This document shows, piece after piece, positions 1 through 8,179 of a DNA stretch of 64,000 nt (within the stretch, counting starts at the first letter, position 1; each line of letters starts with the position of its first letter). A model generated the notes under the pieces. The model was not told where the DNA came from. It ran no database searches and worked only from the letters and a program-made list of their open reading frames with translations. The position numbers were made by a program, and so were the translations under genes. The DNA comes from Pontibacillus halophilus JSM 076056 = DSM 19796 (GTDB taxonomy: Bacteria; Bacillota; Bacilli; Bacillales; BH030062), in NCBI RefSeq assembly GCF_000425205.1, contig NZ_AULI01000012.1, forward strand, positions 1 to 64,000, written 5' to 3'.

Positions 1-226
1 CATAACGGCGCTTTCGATAGAACAAATACGTTGTCCGTTCGAAGAGTTTAAGGTGTTGGATTTTTTGGGTTCGATAGTCATGAATGCGTTGGGTCCACTC
101 ACCGCACGACTTACATTTATGACTCTTCTTTGGAACCTCCACATAAAGATGAAAATCTCCACCGATTTCTTCACTTTTCTTGATAATTACACTTTGTAGT
201 CCTGGTATCGGGATGTTAGAATACAC
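1..226 (-). CDS. ISL3-family transposase, N-terminal part (cut by window edge)
   Basis: Only about the first 75 codons of this transposase are inside the window. Reading the minus strand from a GTG at 226 gives a short leader, then a zinc-finger-like CKSCG, then HDYRTQKIQHLKLFERTTYL. A CxxC followed by HDYR.QKI is characteristic of the N-terminal DNA-binding zinc ribbon of ISL3-family transposases. An AAAGGAG sits 10 nt upstream of this GTG; another in-frame GTG at 232 is only 4 nt from it, so the start is ambiguous by two codons. No stop interrupts the visible reading frame. Whether the rest of the gene is intact cannot be seen. Confidence 0.75.
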   Translation of the reverse strand, partial: MYSNIPIPGLQSVIIKKSEEIGGDFHLYVEVPKKSHKCKSCGEWTQRIHDYRTQKIQHLKLFERTTYLFYRKRRY

Positions 227-342
227 GTACACGCAACTCCTTTACTGATTTGTTTCTCGTCAATTCAAGTGTAGTAAAGATTGGAGCTTGCGTGTTTTTT
301 TATGCCAAATTTTCTACGTACCCCAACAAATATTTTAGAGCC
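1..342 (-). mobile_element. Right end of an ISL3-family insertion sequence
   Basis: The transposase start at about 226 is followed outward by about 115 bp of non-coding DNA. On the minus strand this DNA begins GGCTCTAAAATATTTG from position 342, a form plausible for an ISL3 terminal inverted repeat. The proposed boundary at 342 lies just before the ispG terminator, so the element would have landed in the non-coding space downstream of ispG. The other end and the expected 8-bp target duplication are outside the window, so the exact boundary is an inference. Confidence 0.5.
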
Positions 343-354
343 TTTTAATAAAGA

Positions 355-384
355 AAACCCGTTGCATCTTTGCAACGGGTTTTT
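355..384 (-). terminator. Rho-independent terminator of ispG
   Basis: AAAACCCGTTGCA pairs with TGCAACGGGTTTT around a TCTT loop. It lies directly downstream of the ispG stop on the minus strand and has T-runs on both sides, so it may work in both directions. Confidence 0.85.
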
Positions 385-386
385 TG

Positions 387-1496
387 TTATACAGTTTCAG
401 CTTCTGCTTCTTCTGCTTTTTGTCGATGGTATTCTTCTGCGATTTTATCGACTTCTTTTTTCAATTCTTCAACCATAGTTTCTTCAGGGACTTTACGTAC
501 AGTTTTCCCGTGGCGGAAGAGGAGCCCTTCGCCTCTGGCACCTGCAATTCCGATGTCAGCTTCACGCGCCTCTCCAGGTCCGTTAACCGCACAGCCTAAC
601 ACAGCTACTTTAATCGGAGCACGGATATTCTGAATATACTCTTCTACCTCATTTGCAATTGAGAAGAGGTCGATTTCAATACGTCCGCATGTTGGGCAAG
701 AGATTAATGTAGCGGCATCAGATGCCAATCCAAACGTCTTCAGCATTTCACGACCCACTTTTACCTCTTCAACAGGGTCTGTACTTAGGGAAACTCGAAG
801 TGTACTTCCAATCCCCTTACTTAGGATTGCACCAAGGCCAGCAGCACTCTTAACCGTACCAGCAAACTGAGTACCGGCTTCAGTAATTCCAAGGTGTAGA
901 GGATAAGGAATGACTTCTGCTGCTTTTTCGTAGGCTTCTACTGCAAGACTTACGTCAGATGCTTTTAGAGACACGATAATATCGTGGAAATCTAACTCTT
1001 CAAGGATTTGAATATGGTGAAGGGCACTTTCTACCATACCCTCTGCAGTCGGATAACCATACTTCTCTAGGATTCGGCGTTCTAGAGAGCCGGCATTTAC
1101 TCCAATCCGAATTGGGATTCCTTTTTCTTTAGCTGCGTTTACAACCGCTTCAACTTTGTGACGACGGCCAATATTACCCGGATTAATTCGGATCTTGTCT
1201 GCGCCGCCTTCAATTGCTTTCAACGCAAGCTTATAATCGAAGTGAATATCTACAACTAACGGTATATTGATTTGTTTTTTAATATCAGCAATTGCGTTCG
1301 CTGCCCGTTCATCTGGACATGCAACACGCACAACTTGACACCCAGCTTCTTCAAGACGATGAATCTCAGCAACTGTTGCCTCAACGTCATGAGTTTTCGT
1401 GGTGGTCATGGATTGAACAACAACTTGGTCGCTGCCGCCAATCGTAAGATTTCCAACCTTAACTGGACGTGTATCCTTTCGGTGAATAACTGCCAT
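387..1496 (-). CDS. ispG: 4-hydroxy-3-methylbut-2-enyl diphosphate synthase (flavodoxin)
   Basis: IspG (GcpE, YqfY) converts 2-C-methyl-D-erythritol 2,4-cyclodiphosphate to HMBPP in the MEP isoprenoid pathway, in the cytoplasm, using a [4Fe-4S] cluster. The 369-residue protein has the bacterial two-domain form: an N-terminal TIM barrel ([22 protein letters not shown]) and a C-terminal cluster domain carrying ISCPTCGR and [12 protein letters not shown], which hold the three cluster cysteines. ATG start preceded by AAAGGAGCGATATTCA. It is followed by its own terminator and lies next to yqfZ, as in B. subtilis. The length is normal for the family. Confidence 0.97.
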   Translation of the reverse strand: MAVIHRKDTRPVKVGNLTIGGSDQVVVQSMTTTKTHDVEATVAEIHRLEEAGCQVVRVACPDERAANAIADIKKQINIPLVVDIHFDYKLALKAIEGGADKIRINPGNIGRRHKVEAVVNAAKEKGIPIRIGVNAGSLERRILEKYGYPTAEGMVESALHHIQILEELDFHDIIVSLKASDVSLAVEAYEKAAEVIPYPLHLGITEAGTQFAGTVKSAAGLGAILSKGIGSTLRVSLSTDPVEEVKVGREMLKTFGLASDAATLISCPTCGRIEIDLFSIANEVEEYIQNIRAPIKVAVLGCAVNGPGEAREADIGIAGARGEGLLFRHGKTVRKVPEETMVEELKKEVDKIAEEYHRQKAEEAEAETV

Positions 1497-1611
1497 TGAA
1501 TATCGCTCCTTTAATCATGCGATTCTTTCTCAAAGTGTGAAAGATTCCTTTTACATTATAAGGGGAATCAATGAAAATGAGAAGTTAAAGCATTCATTTA
1601 CAGCAAACCCA

Positions 1612-1977
1612 CTATTGGTGATTGCTATATACAGGGAATTTATACGTTTTGTTCACTTGAACTTGATGCGGGTCTATAGTAGGGTTCAATGATTCAAAAT
1701 CTAAAATCATCTGCTCCATCGTAACAGGTGGTCCTGTGCGGTTCAAGTTCTCAACTATAGAGAGCACGGTCTCTCCAGCCTTTACGGTATGCTTCACTGA
1801 CTGATAGCGATTAGAAGGCTTTTCTATTTGCTTATTGTCTTCATTTACTTCAGTGGGTGCTTCTTTATTGATGTCTGTGGTATTGGCAAACACCCCAACC
1901 GTTAAATCATGTCTAATACTTAACAGAAATAAGATGACAAATGCAACTAATAGCAACCGTTTAAGCAAACCAACCAA
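1612..1977 (-). CDS. yqfZ: Membrane-anchored LysM-like protein YqfZ
   Basis: Small protein of about 121 residues with an N-terminal membrane anchor (LLKRLLLVAFVILFLLSI), an acidic linker, and a C-terminal region (HTVKAGETVLSIVENLNR...) that looks like a LysM peptidoglycan-binding fold. The role is probably attachment to or sensing of the envelope; the exact function is not known to me. I chose the TTG at 1977 because AAAGGGG lies 8 nt before it. An upstream TTG at 2031 has no good ribosome binding site and would add a non-hydrophobic leader in front of the anchor. Its place next to ispG matches YqfZ of B. subtilis. Confidence 0.75.
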   Translation of the reverse strand: MVGLLKRLLLVAFVILFLLSIRHDLTVGVFANTTDINKEAPTEVNEDNKQIEKPSNRYQSVKHTVKAGETVLSIVENLNRTGPPVTMEQMILDFESLNPTIDPHQVQVNKTYKFPVYSNHQ

Positions 1978-2099
1978 TGTACCTGCCCCTTTACAAGTTA
2001 TTGTTTTACTAATTCGATGAGAGAAGGCCAAAATCTTCTTGAAACGATTGACTAGTTTTGTCGTATATATAAGTACAACGTTTGAGGAGGAGAGGGGAC

Positions 2100-2717
2100 A
2101 TGGAACCAGTGTGGCTCAGCTTTATCGTATTAGGGTTGGGGACAATGTTTTTAATCGGGGAGATGCTCGTTAACACAAGGGGGATCTTCGGAGTATTAGG
2201 ATTCGGGCTTGTGACGTTGCATTTTATTTCGTATCTTTCTCCCTATATGGTGGGTATCTCTATTGTTCTATATTTTGTTGGACTGCTGTGTATCTTTATA
2301 GATGGGAAGTTTCTAAATGATGGAACGTTAACAACTCTTGGTCTTGTTAGCATGCTCATTACGGTCGGAATGAGTTCTCCTTCTTGGCAAGCGGGGTTAT
2401 ACGGAATATCAGGTGTTATGGTCGGTGCGGCGTCTTCCTTATTGCTATTGAAAGCATTCCCGAAACGAAAGATGTGGGACCGAATTACACTTCTTGACAG
2501 GATGACATCTGAGTCAGGCTATTCGACAGTTAATGAATCCTACCACGAGTTAATCGGGCAAATAGGGGAGACGAAAACGCCTTTACGCCCTGTTGGGACT
2601 ATGCGATTAAACGATCAAGATTATAGTGTGGTTTCAAATGGCGAATGGTTAAATAAAGGGGAACAAGTTAAAGTTGTTGATGTGGATGGTACAAAGATAC
2701 TAGTAAAAAAGTTCTGA
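2100..2717 (+). CDS. NfeD family membrane protein
   Basis: Protein of 205 residues with four or five hydrophobic segments in the first 130 residues and a soluble C-terminal beta domain (LIGQIGETKTPLRPVGTM..., GEQVKVVDVDGTKILVKKF) typical of the NfeD OB-fold. NfeD proteins usually partner with flotillin/SPFH proteins in membrane quality control; no SPFH gene is adjacent here. ATG at 2100 follows GGAGGAGAGGGGAC, which makes it the start; an in-frame TTG at 2082 falls before this ribosome binding site. It is transcribed divergently from yqfZ. The family call is firm, the cellular role unknown. Confidence 0.8.
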   Translation: MEPVWLSFIVLGLGTMFLIGEMLVNTRGIFGVLGFGLVTLHFISYLSPYMVGISIVLYFVGLLCIFIDGKFLNDGTLTTLGLVSMLITVGMSSPSWQAGLYGISGVMVGAASSLLLLKAFPKRKMWDRITLLDRMTSESGYSTVNESYHELIGQIGETKTPLRPVGTMRLNDQDYSVVSNGEWLNKGEQVKVVDVDGTKILVKKF

Positions 2718-2730
2718 TTACATGAATGAT

Positions 2731-2769
2731 TTAACATTGGTTTAACACGATGTTTACACTCCGTTGTCA
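2731..2769 (+). promoter_or_regulatory. Pho box (PhoP-binding repeats) before the chemoreceptor gene
   Basis: Four hexamers at an exact 11-bp period: TTAACA (2731), TTAACA (2742), TTTACA (2753), TTGTCA (2764), each separated by 5 nt. This is the Bacillus PhoP box form (TTAACA-like direct repeats). A possible -10 (TATGAA, 2785-2790) lies 15 nt after the last hexamer. The sequence match is clear; regulation by PhoP is inferred. Confidence 0.7.
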
Positions 2770-2812
2770 TACTCTAGTGTGGGATATGAAATAAAGATAT
2801 GGGGTGTTCTTC

Positions 2813-4588
2813 GTGAAAAGACTGAAGTTTCCCACGAAATGGAAGGGTGAGCGTGTTAATGGATGGAAGGAAAAAGTACGTTTAAGAAGCCGTCTTCACC
2901 GTTCCGAGAAGGATTATTGGCATCAGTTCTCATTTCAAACTCGCTTAATCGCAATTGTAAGTATGTTAGTTGTTGCATCAATTGCAATCATAGGATTTAT
3001 GTCTTATTCAAAGGCGAAGGATAGTCAAATGGAGCTGGTCAATGACCGACTCGTGCGAGAAACTGCCTCAGTCCGTGACATGGCTGAGCGGATGATGTAT
3101 GCATACATTGGAGACGAGGAAGAATTTCAGTCACAGATGAACGAAGTGATTGCCTCGCAAAAGTCTGATTTAGTACAGGATGGATTTGGTGCGAAAATCC
3201 ACCTACTTAAAGAGGGAGAAATTCTTGCCTTAGCGAATAACGGGAAAGAGACGAGTGATTTCCCTGAAGAGCTTGCCATTGAAATTCAAATGATAGAAGA
3301 TGGCAGTGAATTTGGAGAGTTTAACGGGGAGCAAAGGATGTTTGCATACAGTGCCATACAGGAACTTAAGGGCGTATATGTAATTAGTGTTCCTGCTAAA
3401 GATTTTATGCACCCAATTAACCAGTTAGCCAAATATACGATTACCGTTGGCGTAATCAGCTTAGTACTTATCGTACTTATCGTTTCATTATTTATTCGAG
3501 CTATGGTACGTCCAATTAAGGAGTTACAACACATTATGCATGCTTCGAGTGAGGGGCGCTTCGAGGGGATTGATTCCATATCAACCACGATTCCAGAAGT
3601 TCGCTCCTTGGCTAATAGTTATAAGGAAATGACGGCTCGCATTGAATATATGCTCATGAATATAGGTGGGGCTGTGAATCAATTAGCTTCTACAAGTGAA
3701 GAGCTGGCTGTTTCATCTTGTAAATTAGGGGATAGTCAGCAAGATATGAAGAAAGAATTAACAGAAGTAGTAGAGGGGACGGAACAAACAGAAGGTACGT
3801 TCCTTGAACAGATGAGCTTGTTCTCTGAATTGAAACACTATATGGACCGTTTACTTATGTCTTTCAATAACATGTATGAGGAACAGAAACTGATGAATCA
3901 GTCGGTTTCAAGCGGGGATGAGAGTATAGCTTCCATCATGAATGCGTTGCATACCTATCACGATGGATTTAAGCAGATGACAGTAAAGATTCAAGAATTT
4001 GAAGACTACACCGTTAACATTGATGTAGCGGGTAAGATGATTCAAGATTTAGCGGAGCGTACAAAGTTACTTGCTTTAAACGCCACCATTGAGGCTGCAA
4101 GAGCGGGGGAAAATGGGAAAGGCTTTGCAGTCGTTGCGAGCGAAGTTCGAAAACTAGCCGACAATTCGAGAGAAGCTGCTATTGTTATAGATGAGAAAAT
4201 GAAAGAAACCCTCGTTATCAGTCAATACTTATCAACAGAATTTCATGGGGTGTACAACCAGCTTACAACCCACTTAGACCATGCAAATTCTTCTAAAGAA
4301 TCGTTCGATCATCTCAGAAAGCACATTCAAACCTTTAATGACAGTATTGATGTATCCAAGCAGGATGTTACACAAGCTGAATCGCTTATCCCCCTCATGG
4401 AGGACGCTTTCAATGAGTTTCATAAAGTGACAAAGCATACGTTGCAATCAGGAAAGCGATTAATTGAAACGTCTGATATGCAAGATCAGCAAATGAAAGA
4501 GACTGATGAAGTTCGGATAGCGCTCATTTCACTTTCAAAGGAATTATCAACCATAACAGATATAAACCGTAAACACCCTAGCCAATAA
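2813..4588 (+). CDS. Methyl-accepting chemotaxis protein
   Basis: Transmembrane chemoreceptor of 591 residues. After a basic cytoplasmic leader there is TM1 (about residues 45-64), an extracytoplasmic sensor domain of about 150 residues, TM2 (about 210-232), a HAMP region, and a long helical signalling domain whose tip contains [32 protein letters not shown] (given as family hallmark; shown here in two parts: [18 protein letters not shown] and [14 protein letters not shown]). It would signal to CheA/CheW in the cytoplasm. The ligand is unknown. GTG at 2813 has GGGG 8 nt upstream and is preferred over the GTG at 2804. It stands alone, between an NfeD gene and yqgB, and is preceded by a Pho box, which suggests a phosphate-linked role (inference). 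Confidence 0.9.
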   Translation: MKRLKFPTKWKGERVNGWKEKVRLRSRLHRSEKDYWHQFSFQTRLIAIVSMLVVASIAIIGFMSYSKAKDSQMELVNDRLVRETASVRDMAERMMYAYIGDEEEFQSQMNEVIASQKSDLVQDGFGAKIHLLKEGEILALANNGKETSDFPEELAIEIQMIEDGSEFGEFNGEQRMFAYSAIQELKGVYVISVPAKDFMHPINQLAKYTITVGVISLVLIVLIVSLFIRAMVRPIKELQHIMHASSEGRFEGIDSISTTIPEVRSLANSYKEMTARIEYMLMNIGGAVNQLASTSEELAVSSCKLGDSQQDMKKELTEVVEGTEQTEGTFLEQMSLFSELKHYMDRLLMSFNNMYEEQKLMNQSVSSGDESIASIMNALHTYHDGFKQMTVKIQEFEDYTVNIDVAGKMIQDLAERTKLLALNATIEAARAGENGKGFAVVASEVRKLADNSREAAIVIDEKMKETLVISQYLSTEFHGVYNQLTTHLDHANSSKESFDHLRKHIQTFNDSIDVSKQDVTQAESLIPLMEDAFNEFHKVTKHTLQSGKRLIETSDMQDQQMKETDEVRIALISLSKELSTITDINRKHPSQ

Positions 4589-4610
4589 GTCAAGGGTGTT
4601 TGTTTTTGTT
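4571..4610 (+). terminator. Terminator of the chemoreceptor gene, overlapping two stop codons
   Basis: AAACACCCT (4571-4579) pairs perfectly with AGGGTGTTT (4593-4601), followed by GTTTTTGTT. The stem lies inside the last codons of the chemoreceptor gene and the 3' end of convergent yqgB, so both genes end in one very compact 40-bp region. Confidence 0.8.
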
Positions 4611-5069
4611 TCGATTTGGAATGGCCGAGACAGAAAGTAAGGTGTAGATAAGTGCCATGGTGAAATAGAAAAGAAATAATAACGATGATGAAAAGACGAA
4701 TGCTTCTACGATTGCTGTTAACAGAGTAGGCAACGTGAGCGCATAGATGGCAATTTGCCAAGTATGTTTGTACGTTAGAGACTTTCCTTGTTTCTTTCCT
4801 AGGAATAGTCCTATGGCAGCCACTGCACAGCTAACCAATAAATAAATCATAATACTTGAAAGATACACCAATGAAACGGACACGATATAAGGTAAAGCTT
4901 GATTAAAACGCACAGAGATTCCTAAGGCATCAGCAAGTATGTACGGAATAAGCTGAATGCCTGTGATATACAACATATAAGCGAATACATAATGCACTTT
5001 CTGAAGTCTAAACGCTCCTATTCGTTTAAACTGATACGTACTCCAAATGAAGGACTTCCAAAAGTTCAC
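4590..5069 (-). CDS. yqgB: DUF1189 membrane protein YqgB
   Basis: Integral membrane protein of 159 residues with about four transmembrane segments (YVFAYMLYITGIQLIPYI, LPYIVSVSLVYLSSIMIYLL, IAIYALTLPTLLTAIVEAF, LFLFYFTMALIYTLLSV). Its N-terminus MNFWKSFIWSTYQFKRIGAFR is shortened in the quote to the typical DUF1189 motif FWKSF...Y.FKR. The function of DUF1189 proteins is unknown. It faces the chemoreceptor gene tail to tail with one base between stops and is divergent from the Na/Pi cotransporter gene. The shared upstream region contains PhoP-box-like repeats in both orientations. Identity with YqgB rests on family and position between ispG and sodA. Confidence 0.75.
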   Translation of the reverse strand: MNFWKSFIWSTYQFKRIGAFRLQKVHYVFAYMLYITGIQLIPYILADALGISVRFNQALPYIVSVSLVYLSSIMIYLLVSCAVAAIGLFLGKKQGKSLTYKHTWQIAIYALTLPTLLTAIVEAFVFSSSLLFLFYFTMALIYTLLSVSAIPNRNKNKHP

Positions 5070-5162
5070 AACATCACTCCTATAAATACCTCGCTACATC
5101 AATTTTAAAAAATCCAATAAATGAAATCAATTTAAATTTCTTCAAGTTATTTTAGGTTGCTT

Positions 5163-5233
5163 TGTAAAGTCTATGTAAAGATGGTGTGTAACCGACAAAA
5201 AATCCTTTACAAGGGGTTTACCATTAATTAATA
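5163..5233. promoter_or_regulatory. Pho-box-like repeats in both orientations between yqgB and the Na/Pi cotransporter gene
   Basis: Towards the cotransporter gene: TTTACA (5206), TTTACC (5217), TTAATA (5228), at an 11-bp period. Towards yqgB, on the minus strand: TTTACA hexamers whose plus-strand copies TGTAAA lie at 5163 and 5174 (11 bp apart), with a weaker TTACAC 12 bp further. The repeats are less perfect than those before pstS and before the chemoreceptor gene. Confidence 0.5.
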
Positions 5234-5299
5234 ATGGATAAGGGTTAGCGCTAGAACGCTCCAAAAAAAGAAAAAACTCGGATGAAGGGATGACTCCTT

Positions 5300-6937
5300 T
5301 TGGATATTCAAGACATTATCTTTCAGTTTGTTGGAGGATTAGGTATCTTTCTATTCGGCCTCAAGTATATGGGGGACGGTCTGCAAAAAGCAGCAGGCGA
5401 CAAACTACGTACGATTTTGGACAGATTTACGACAAATCCGTTCATGGGCGTGCTAGCTGGTATTATTGTAACAATTCTAATCCAGAGTAGCTCTGGGACA
5501 ACGGTGTTAACCGTGGGTCTTGTTAATGCTGGATTTATGACACTAAGACAAGCCATCGGTGTCATTATGGGTGCAAACGTAGGGACAACGGTTACGGCCT
5601 TTATTATCGGTATCGAATTAAAGGAATACGGATTACCGATTCTTGCAGTTGGTGCACTGATGATCTTCTTCTTTAAGAATAAGAAACTCAGCTACCTTGG
5701 TCAGACGTTATTCGGTTTCGGTTCATTATTCTATGGATTGAAATTAATGAGCAACGGTATGAAACCTTTACGTAGTTTAGAGGCATTCCAAGATTTAACC
5801 GTAAGTATGAGTGATAATCCTATTCTTGGGGTTGTTATCGGTACGATATTTACGGTAATTGTACAAAGTTCTAGTGCAACAATTGGGATCTTACAAGGAT
5901 TATTTGAACAAGGAGCTATTGATATTAATGCTGCTCTTCCAGTACTATTTGGAGACAATATCGGTACGACAATTACAGCAATCTTAGCTTCAATTGGTGC
6001 GAGCGTAGCAGCAAAACGTGCTGCATTTACTCACGTAATCTTCAACGTGGTAGGGACAACCATCTTCTTAGTTGGCTTAAGTCTCTATACACCGGTAGTA
6101 GAGTTCGTGAAGGATGCACTTGGGTTAAATGCAGAAATGACAATTGCTTTCGCGCATGGAATCTTTAACTTGACTAACCTTATTATTCAGTTTCCGTTCA
6201 TAGCTGTGCTAGCGATAATTGTAACGAAGTTGATTCCAGGGGAAGATTCTGTAGTCGAATCAAAACCAAAACACTTAGACCCAATTTTCATTGAACAATC
6301 ACCATCTCTTGCCCTTGATCAGGCTAAGAACGAAGTGATGCGAATGGGTGAATTTGCATATCAGGGTCTAGAAGAAGTTTCCCTTTATATGAACAATCAC
6401 AGTCGTAAGCACGCGGATAAAGTCATGCAGATTGAAGAAGCGTTGAATAATCTAGACAGACAGATTACAGATTATCTCGTGAGCTTATCTAGTTCATCAC
6501 TAACAGAACTAGAAAGTGAAAAGCATACAGCCTTACTTGATGCTGTACGTGACTTAGAACGAATTGGTGACCACATGGAGAATATGGTGGAACTTGTAGA
6601 CTATAAAGTATCCAATAAAGTGGACCTTACAGAAGAAGCACAAGCTGACTTGAACGATATGGTTAATCTTACGATGATTACAGTGAAGCAAGCTGTTCGT
6701 ACTCTTGAAACAATGGACCGCGAAGAAGCGCTCTCTGTTACACGCAAGGAAGATCAAATTGACCAAAACGAGCGTTTATATAGAAAGAAACACATCCTTC
6801 GTATGAATGAAGGGAAATGTTCTGGAATGGCTGGCATTGTCTTCGTTGACATGTTAAGTAACCTTGAACGTATTGGAGACCACTCTGTAAATATCGCAGA
6901 AGAGGTTCTTGGGAAAGATAAAGAAAATGTAATGTAA
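5300..6937 (+). CDS. Na/Pi cotransporter family protein with PhoU-like C-terminal domain
   Basis: Membrane protein of 545 residues of the NptA/YjbB type. It has two Na/Pi-cotransporter repeats, each with the inverted-repeat signature QSSS (ILIQSSSGTTV near residue 60; VIVQSSSATIG near 190), separated by hydrophobic segments. From about residue 345 follows a helical PhoU-like domain (LERIGDHMENMVEL, LERIGDHSVNIAEEV). It moves inorganic phosphate with sodium. TTG start at 5300 is preceded by GAAGGGATGACTCC. The direction of transport (uptake or export) cannot be told from sequence. The Pho-box-like repeats upstream and the nearby pst operon fit a phosphate role. Confidence 0.88.
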   Translation: MDIQDIIFQFVGGLGIFLFGLKYMGDGLQKAAGDKLRTILDRFTTNPFMGVLAGIIVTILIQSSSGTTVLTVGLVNAGFMTLRQAIGVIMGANVGTTVTAFIIGIELKEYGLPILAVGALMIFFFKNKKLSYLGQTLFGFGSLFYGLKLMSNGMKPLRSLEAFQDLTVSMSDNPILGVVIGTIFTVIVQSSSATIGILQGLFEQGAIDINAALPVLFGDNIGTTITAILASIGASVAAKRAAFTHVIFNVVGTTIFLVGLSLYTPVVEFVKDALGLNAEMTIAFAHGIFNLTNLIIQFPFIAVLAIIVTKLIPGEDSVVESKPKHLDPIFIEQSPSLALDQAKNEVMRMGEFAYQGLEEVSLYMNNHSRKHADKVMQIEEALNNLDRQITDYLVSLSSSSLTELESEKHTALLDAVRDLERIGDHMENMVELVDYKVSNKVDLTEEAQADLNDMVNLTMITVKQAVRTLETMDREEALSVTRKEDQIDQNERLYRKKHILRMNEGKCSGMAGIVFVDMLSNLERIGDHSVNIAEEVLGKDKENVM

Positions 6938-6941
6938 GAGG

Positions 6942-6971
6942 TGAGGGAGTGATACTCCCTCATCTTTTTTT
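6942..6971 (+). terminator. Terminator of the Na/Pi cotransporter gene
   Basis: TGAGGGAGT (6942-6950) pairs with ACTCCCTCA (6954-6962) around GAT, followed by TCTTTTTTT. Confidence 0.9.
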
Positions 6972-7101
6972 GGGGTTGATTGAATAGATTCCTTTACAAA
7001 CAACATACCTATGCTAAATTAGATAGAAGAAAAGAAAGGCTAGTTAATCATGGTTGTAGTAGATAATCTTGTTATTATCAATATTTTTTTCATTTAAATC
7101 G

Positions 7102-7130
7102 TTGACGAAGTAGGGGGGGCGTGGTAATAT
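7102..7130 (+). promoter_or_regulatory. Promoter P1 of the tRNA operon
   Basis: TTGACG (7102-7107), 17-nt spacer, TAATAT (7125-7130). Strong sigma-A form. Tandem with P2 downstream, as is usual for stable RNA operons. Confidence 0.75.
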
Positions 7131-7191
7131 AAATATTGTCGCTTTGAAGACAACGACGTTTTACTTCTCGTTAATAAATTGAAATTAACTA

Positions 7192-7220
7192 TTGACGTGT
7201 TACTCTATACGTACTACAAT
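7192..7220 (+). promoter_or_regulatory. Promoter P2 of the tRNA operon
   Basis: TTGACG (7192-7197), 17-nt spacer, TACAAT (7215-7220), 31 bp before the first tRNA. Confidence 0.8.
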
Positions 7221-7251
7221 GTAACAGTCGCGTTGAAAACATTTTATTTAT

Positions 7252-7326
7252 TCCAACGTAGCTCAGTGGTAGAGCAATCGGCTGTTAACCGATAGGTCGC
7301 AGGTTCGAATCCTGCCGTTGGAGCCA
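7252..7326 (+). tRNA. tRNA-Asn (GTT)
   Basis: Acceptor stem TCCAACG/CGTTGGA, D-arm GCTCAGTGGTAGAGC, anticodon GTT at 7284-7286, T-arm GCAGGTTCGAATCCTGC, encoded CCA. First gene of the tRNA operon. Confidence 0.97.
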
Positions 7327-7329
7327 AAT

Positions 7330-7406
7330 GGCGGTGTAGCTCAGATGGCGAGAGCGCACGGTTCATACCCGTGAGGTCGTGGGTTCGATCCCCTCCACCG
7401 CTACCA
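7330..7406 (+). tRNA. tRNA-Met (CAT), elongator
   Basis: Acceptor GGCGGTG/CACCGCT, anticodon CAT at 7364-7366, encoded CCA. The body (GGCGGTGTAGCTCAG, ACGGTTCATACCCGT) is that of Bacillus elongator tRNA-Met; the initiator type would start CGCGGGG. Confidence 0.92.
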
Positions 7407-7439
7407 TATTCTTATACTAGCTATACATACTTTCATAAT

Positions 7440-7516
7440 GGCGGTTGTGGCGAAGTGGTTAACGCACCGGATTGTGGTTCCGGCATTCGAGGGTTCGATC
7501 CCCTTCAATCGCCCCA
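7440..7516 (+). tRNA. tRNA-His (GTG)
   Basis: Acceptor GCGGTTG/CAATCGC with the extra 5' G (7440) opposite the C discriminator that is specific to tRNA-His; anticodon GTG at 7474-7476; encoded CCA. Confidence 0.97.
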
Positions 7517-7524
7517 TATTGAAA

Positions 7525-7601
7525 GGACCCTTAGCTCAGTTGGTTAGAGCTATCGGCTCATAACCGATCGGTCGCAGGTTCGAGTCCTGCAGGGTCCACC
7601 A
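7525..7601 (+). tRNA. tRNA-Ile2 (CAT, lysidine type)
   Basis: Anticodon CAT at 7559-7561, but acceptor and body (GGACCCTTAGCTCAGTTGG..., GGCTCATAACC) match the Bacillus minor isoleucine tRNA, whose wobble C is changed to lysidine by TilS so that it reads AUA. Automatic annotation would probably label it tRNA-Met. Encoded CCA. Confidence 0.85.
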
Positions 7602-7607
7602 TCGTAC

Positions 7608-7700
7608 GGAGGAGTACCCAAGTCTGGCTGAAGGGAGCGGTCTTGAAAACCGCCAGGAGGTTCACGCCTCGCGGGGGTTCGAATCCCTCCTCCTCCGCCA
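7608..7700 (+). tRNA. tRNA-Ser (TGA)
   Basis: Class II tRNA of 93 nt with acceptor GGAGGAG/CTCCTCC, anticodon TGA at 7644-7646, long variable arm, T-arm GGGGTTCGAATCCC, and encoded CCA. Confidence 0.96.
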
Positions 7701-7728
7701 TTTTTTTACTCATAAATGGGATTATTAT

Positions 7729-7865
7729 CGAAAAGCAGAAAGCTTCTAGTAGAATAATCATCATCGCTTTGAGCACAAAAGAATTAACATCTTGAATACG
7801 CTTCTGATTCACAATAAGAGGAGCGGAATTTTAATAAACATGGCTCGGTAGCTCAGTCGGTAGAG
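7729..7865 (+). repeat. Direct repeat copy 1: 137 bp including the 5' part of tRNA-Phe
   Basis: Positions 7729-7865 match 7907-8043 at 136 of 137 bases (the one difference is A versus G in AGAATAATC/AGAATGATC). The repeat holds 113 bp of non-coding leader plus the first 24 nt of tRNA-Phe. Between the copies lie 41 unique bp (7866-7906) with an AAACCT/AGGTTT inverted repeat. The near identity points to a recent tandem duplication. Confidence 0.95.
7842..7865 (+). pseudogene. tRNA-Phe fragment (5' 24 nt)
   Basis: The sequence from the acceptor 5' strand through the D-arm (GGCTCGGTAGCTCAGTCGG) equals the complete tRNA-Phe at 8020. After TAGAG it diverges, so no anticodon or T-arm is formed and no tRNA can be made from it. 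Confidence 0.9.
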
Positions 7866-7906
7866 AAACCGTAAACCTCACTGAATCATCTTCATTGTAG
7901 GTTTTG

Positions 7907-8095
<189 letters not shown>

Positions 8096-8115
8096 TTCCT
8101 ATATTTTTGAGTGTG

Positions 8116-8142
8116 TTTCAGCTACTAGGCTGAAATTTTTTT
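8116..8142 (+). terminator. Terminator of the tRNA operon
   Basis: TTTCAGC (8116-8122) pairs with GCTGAAA (8129-8135), followed by seven T. Confidence 0.9.
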
Positions 8143-8154
8143 GTGTTTAAAGAC

Positions 8155-8179
8155 GTTTTAAATGCACACACGAGGGTAA
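8155..8179 (+). promoter_or_regulatory. Possible sigma-B promoter before sodA
   Basis: GTTTTAA (8155-8161), a 12-nt spacer and GGGTAA (8174-8179) resemble the general-stress consensus GTTTAA-N12-15-GGGTAW. About 130 nt of leader would remain before sodA. A TACAAT near 8257 may belong to a sigma-A promoter, but I see no good -35 for it. Confidence 0.35.

Noticed and set aside
281-633. Several plus-strand frames opposite the end of ispG
   Set aside because: They run antisense to ispG and through its terminator, have no binding sites, and show low-complexity composition.
5237-5280. AGCG-CTAGAA-CGCT inverted repeat before the Na/Pi cotransporter gene as a terminator
   Set aside because: The stem is only 4 bp and is followed by A, not T; no function can be supported.
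7558-7812. 84-codon minus-strand frame through the tRNA genes
   Set aside because: It reads antisense through tRNA-Ile2 and tRNA-Ser and contains the EEEGFEPPRG- and DPAGLEPATDRL-like peptides that arise when tRNA genes are translated in reverse.
7842-7865. Second functional tRNA-Phe
   Set aside because: Only the acceptor 5' strand and D-arm are present; no anticodon or T-arm follows.
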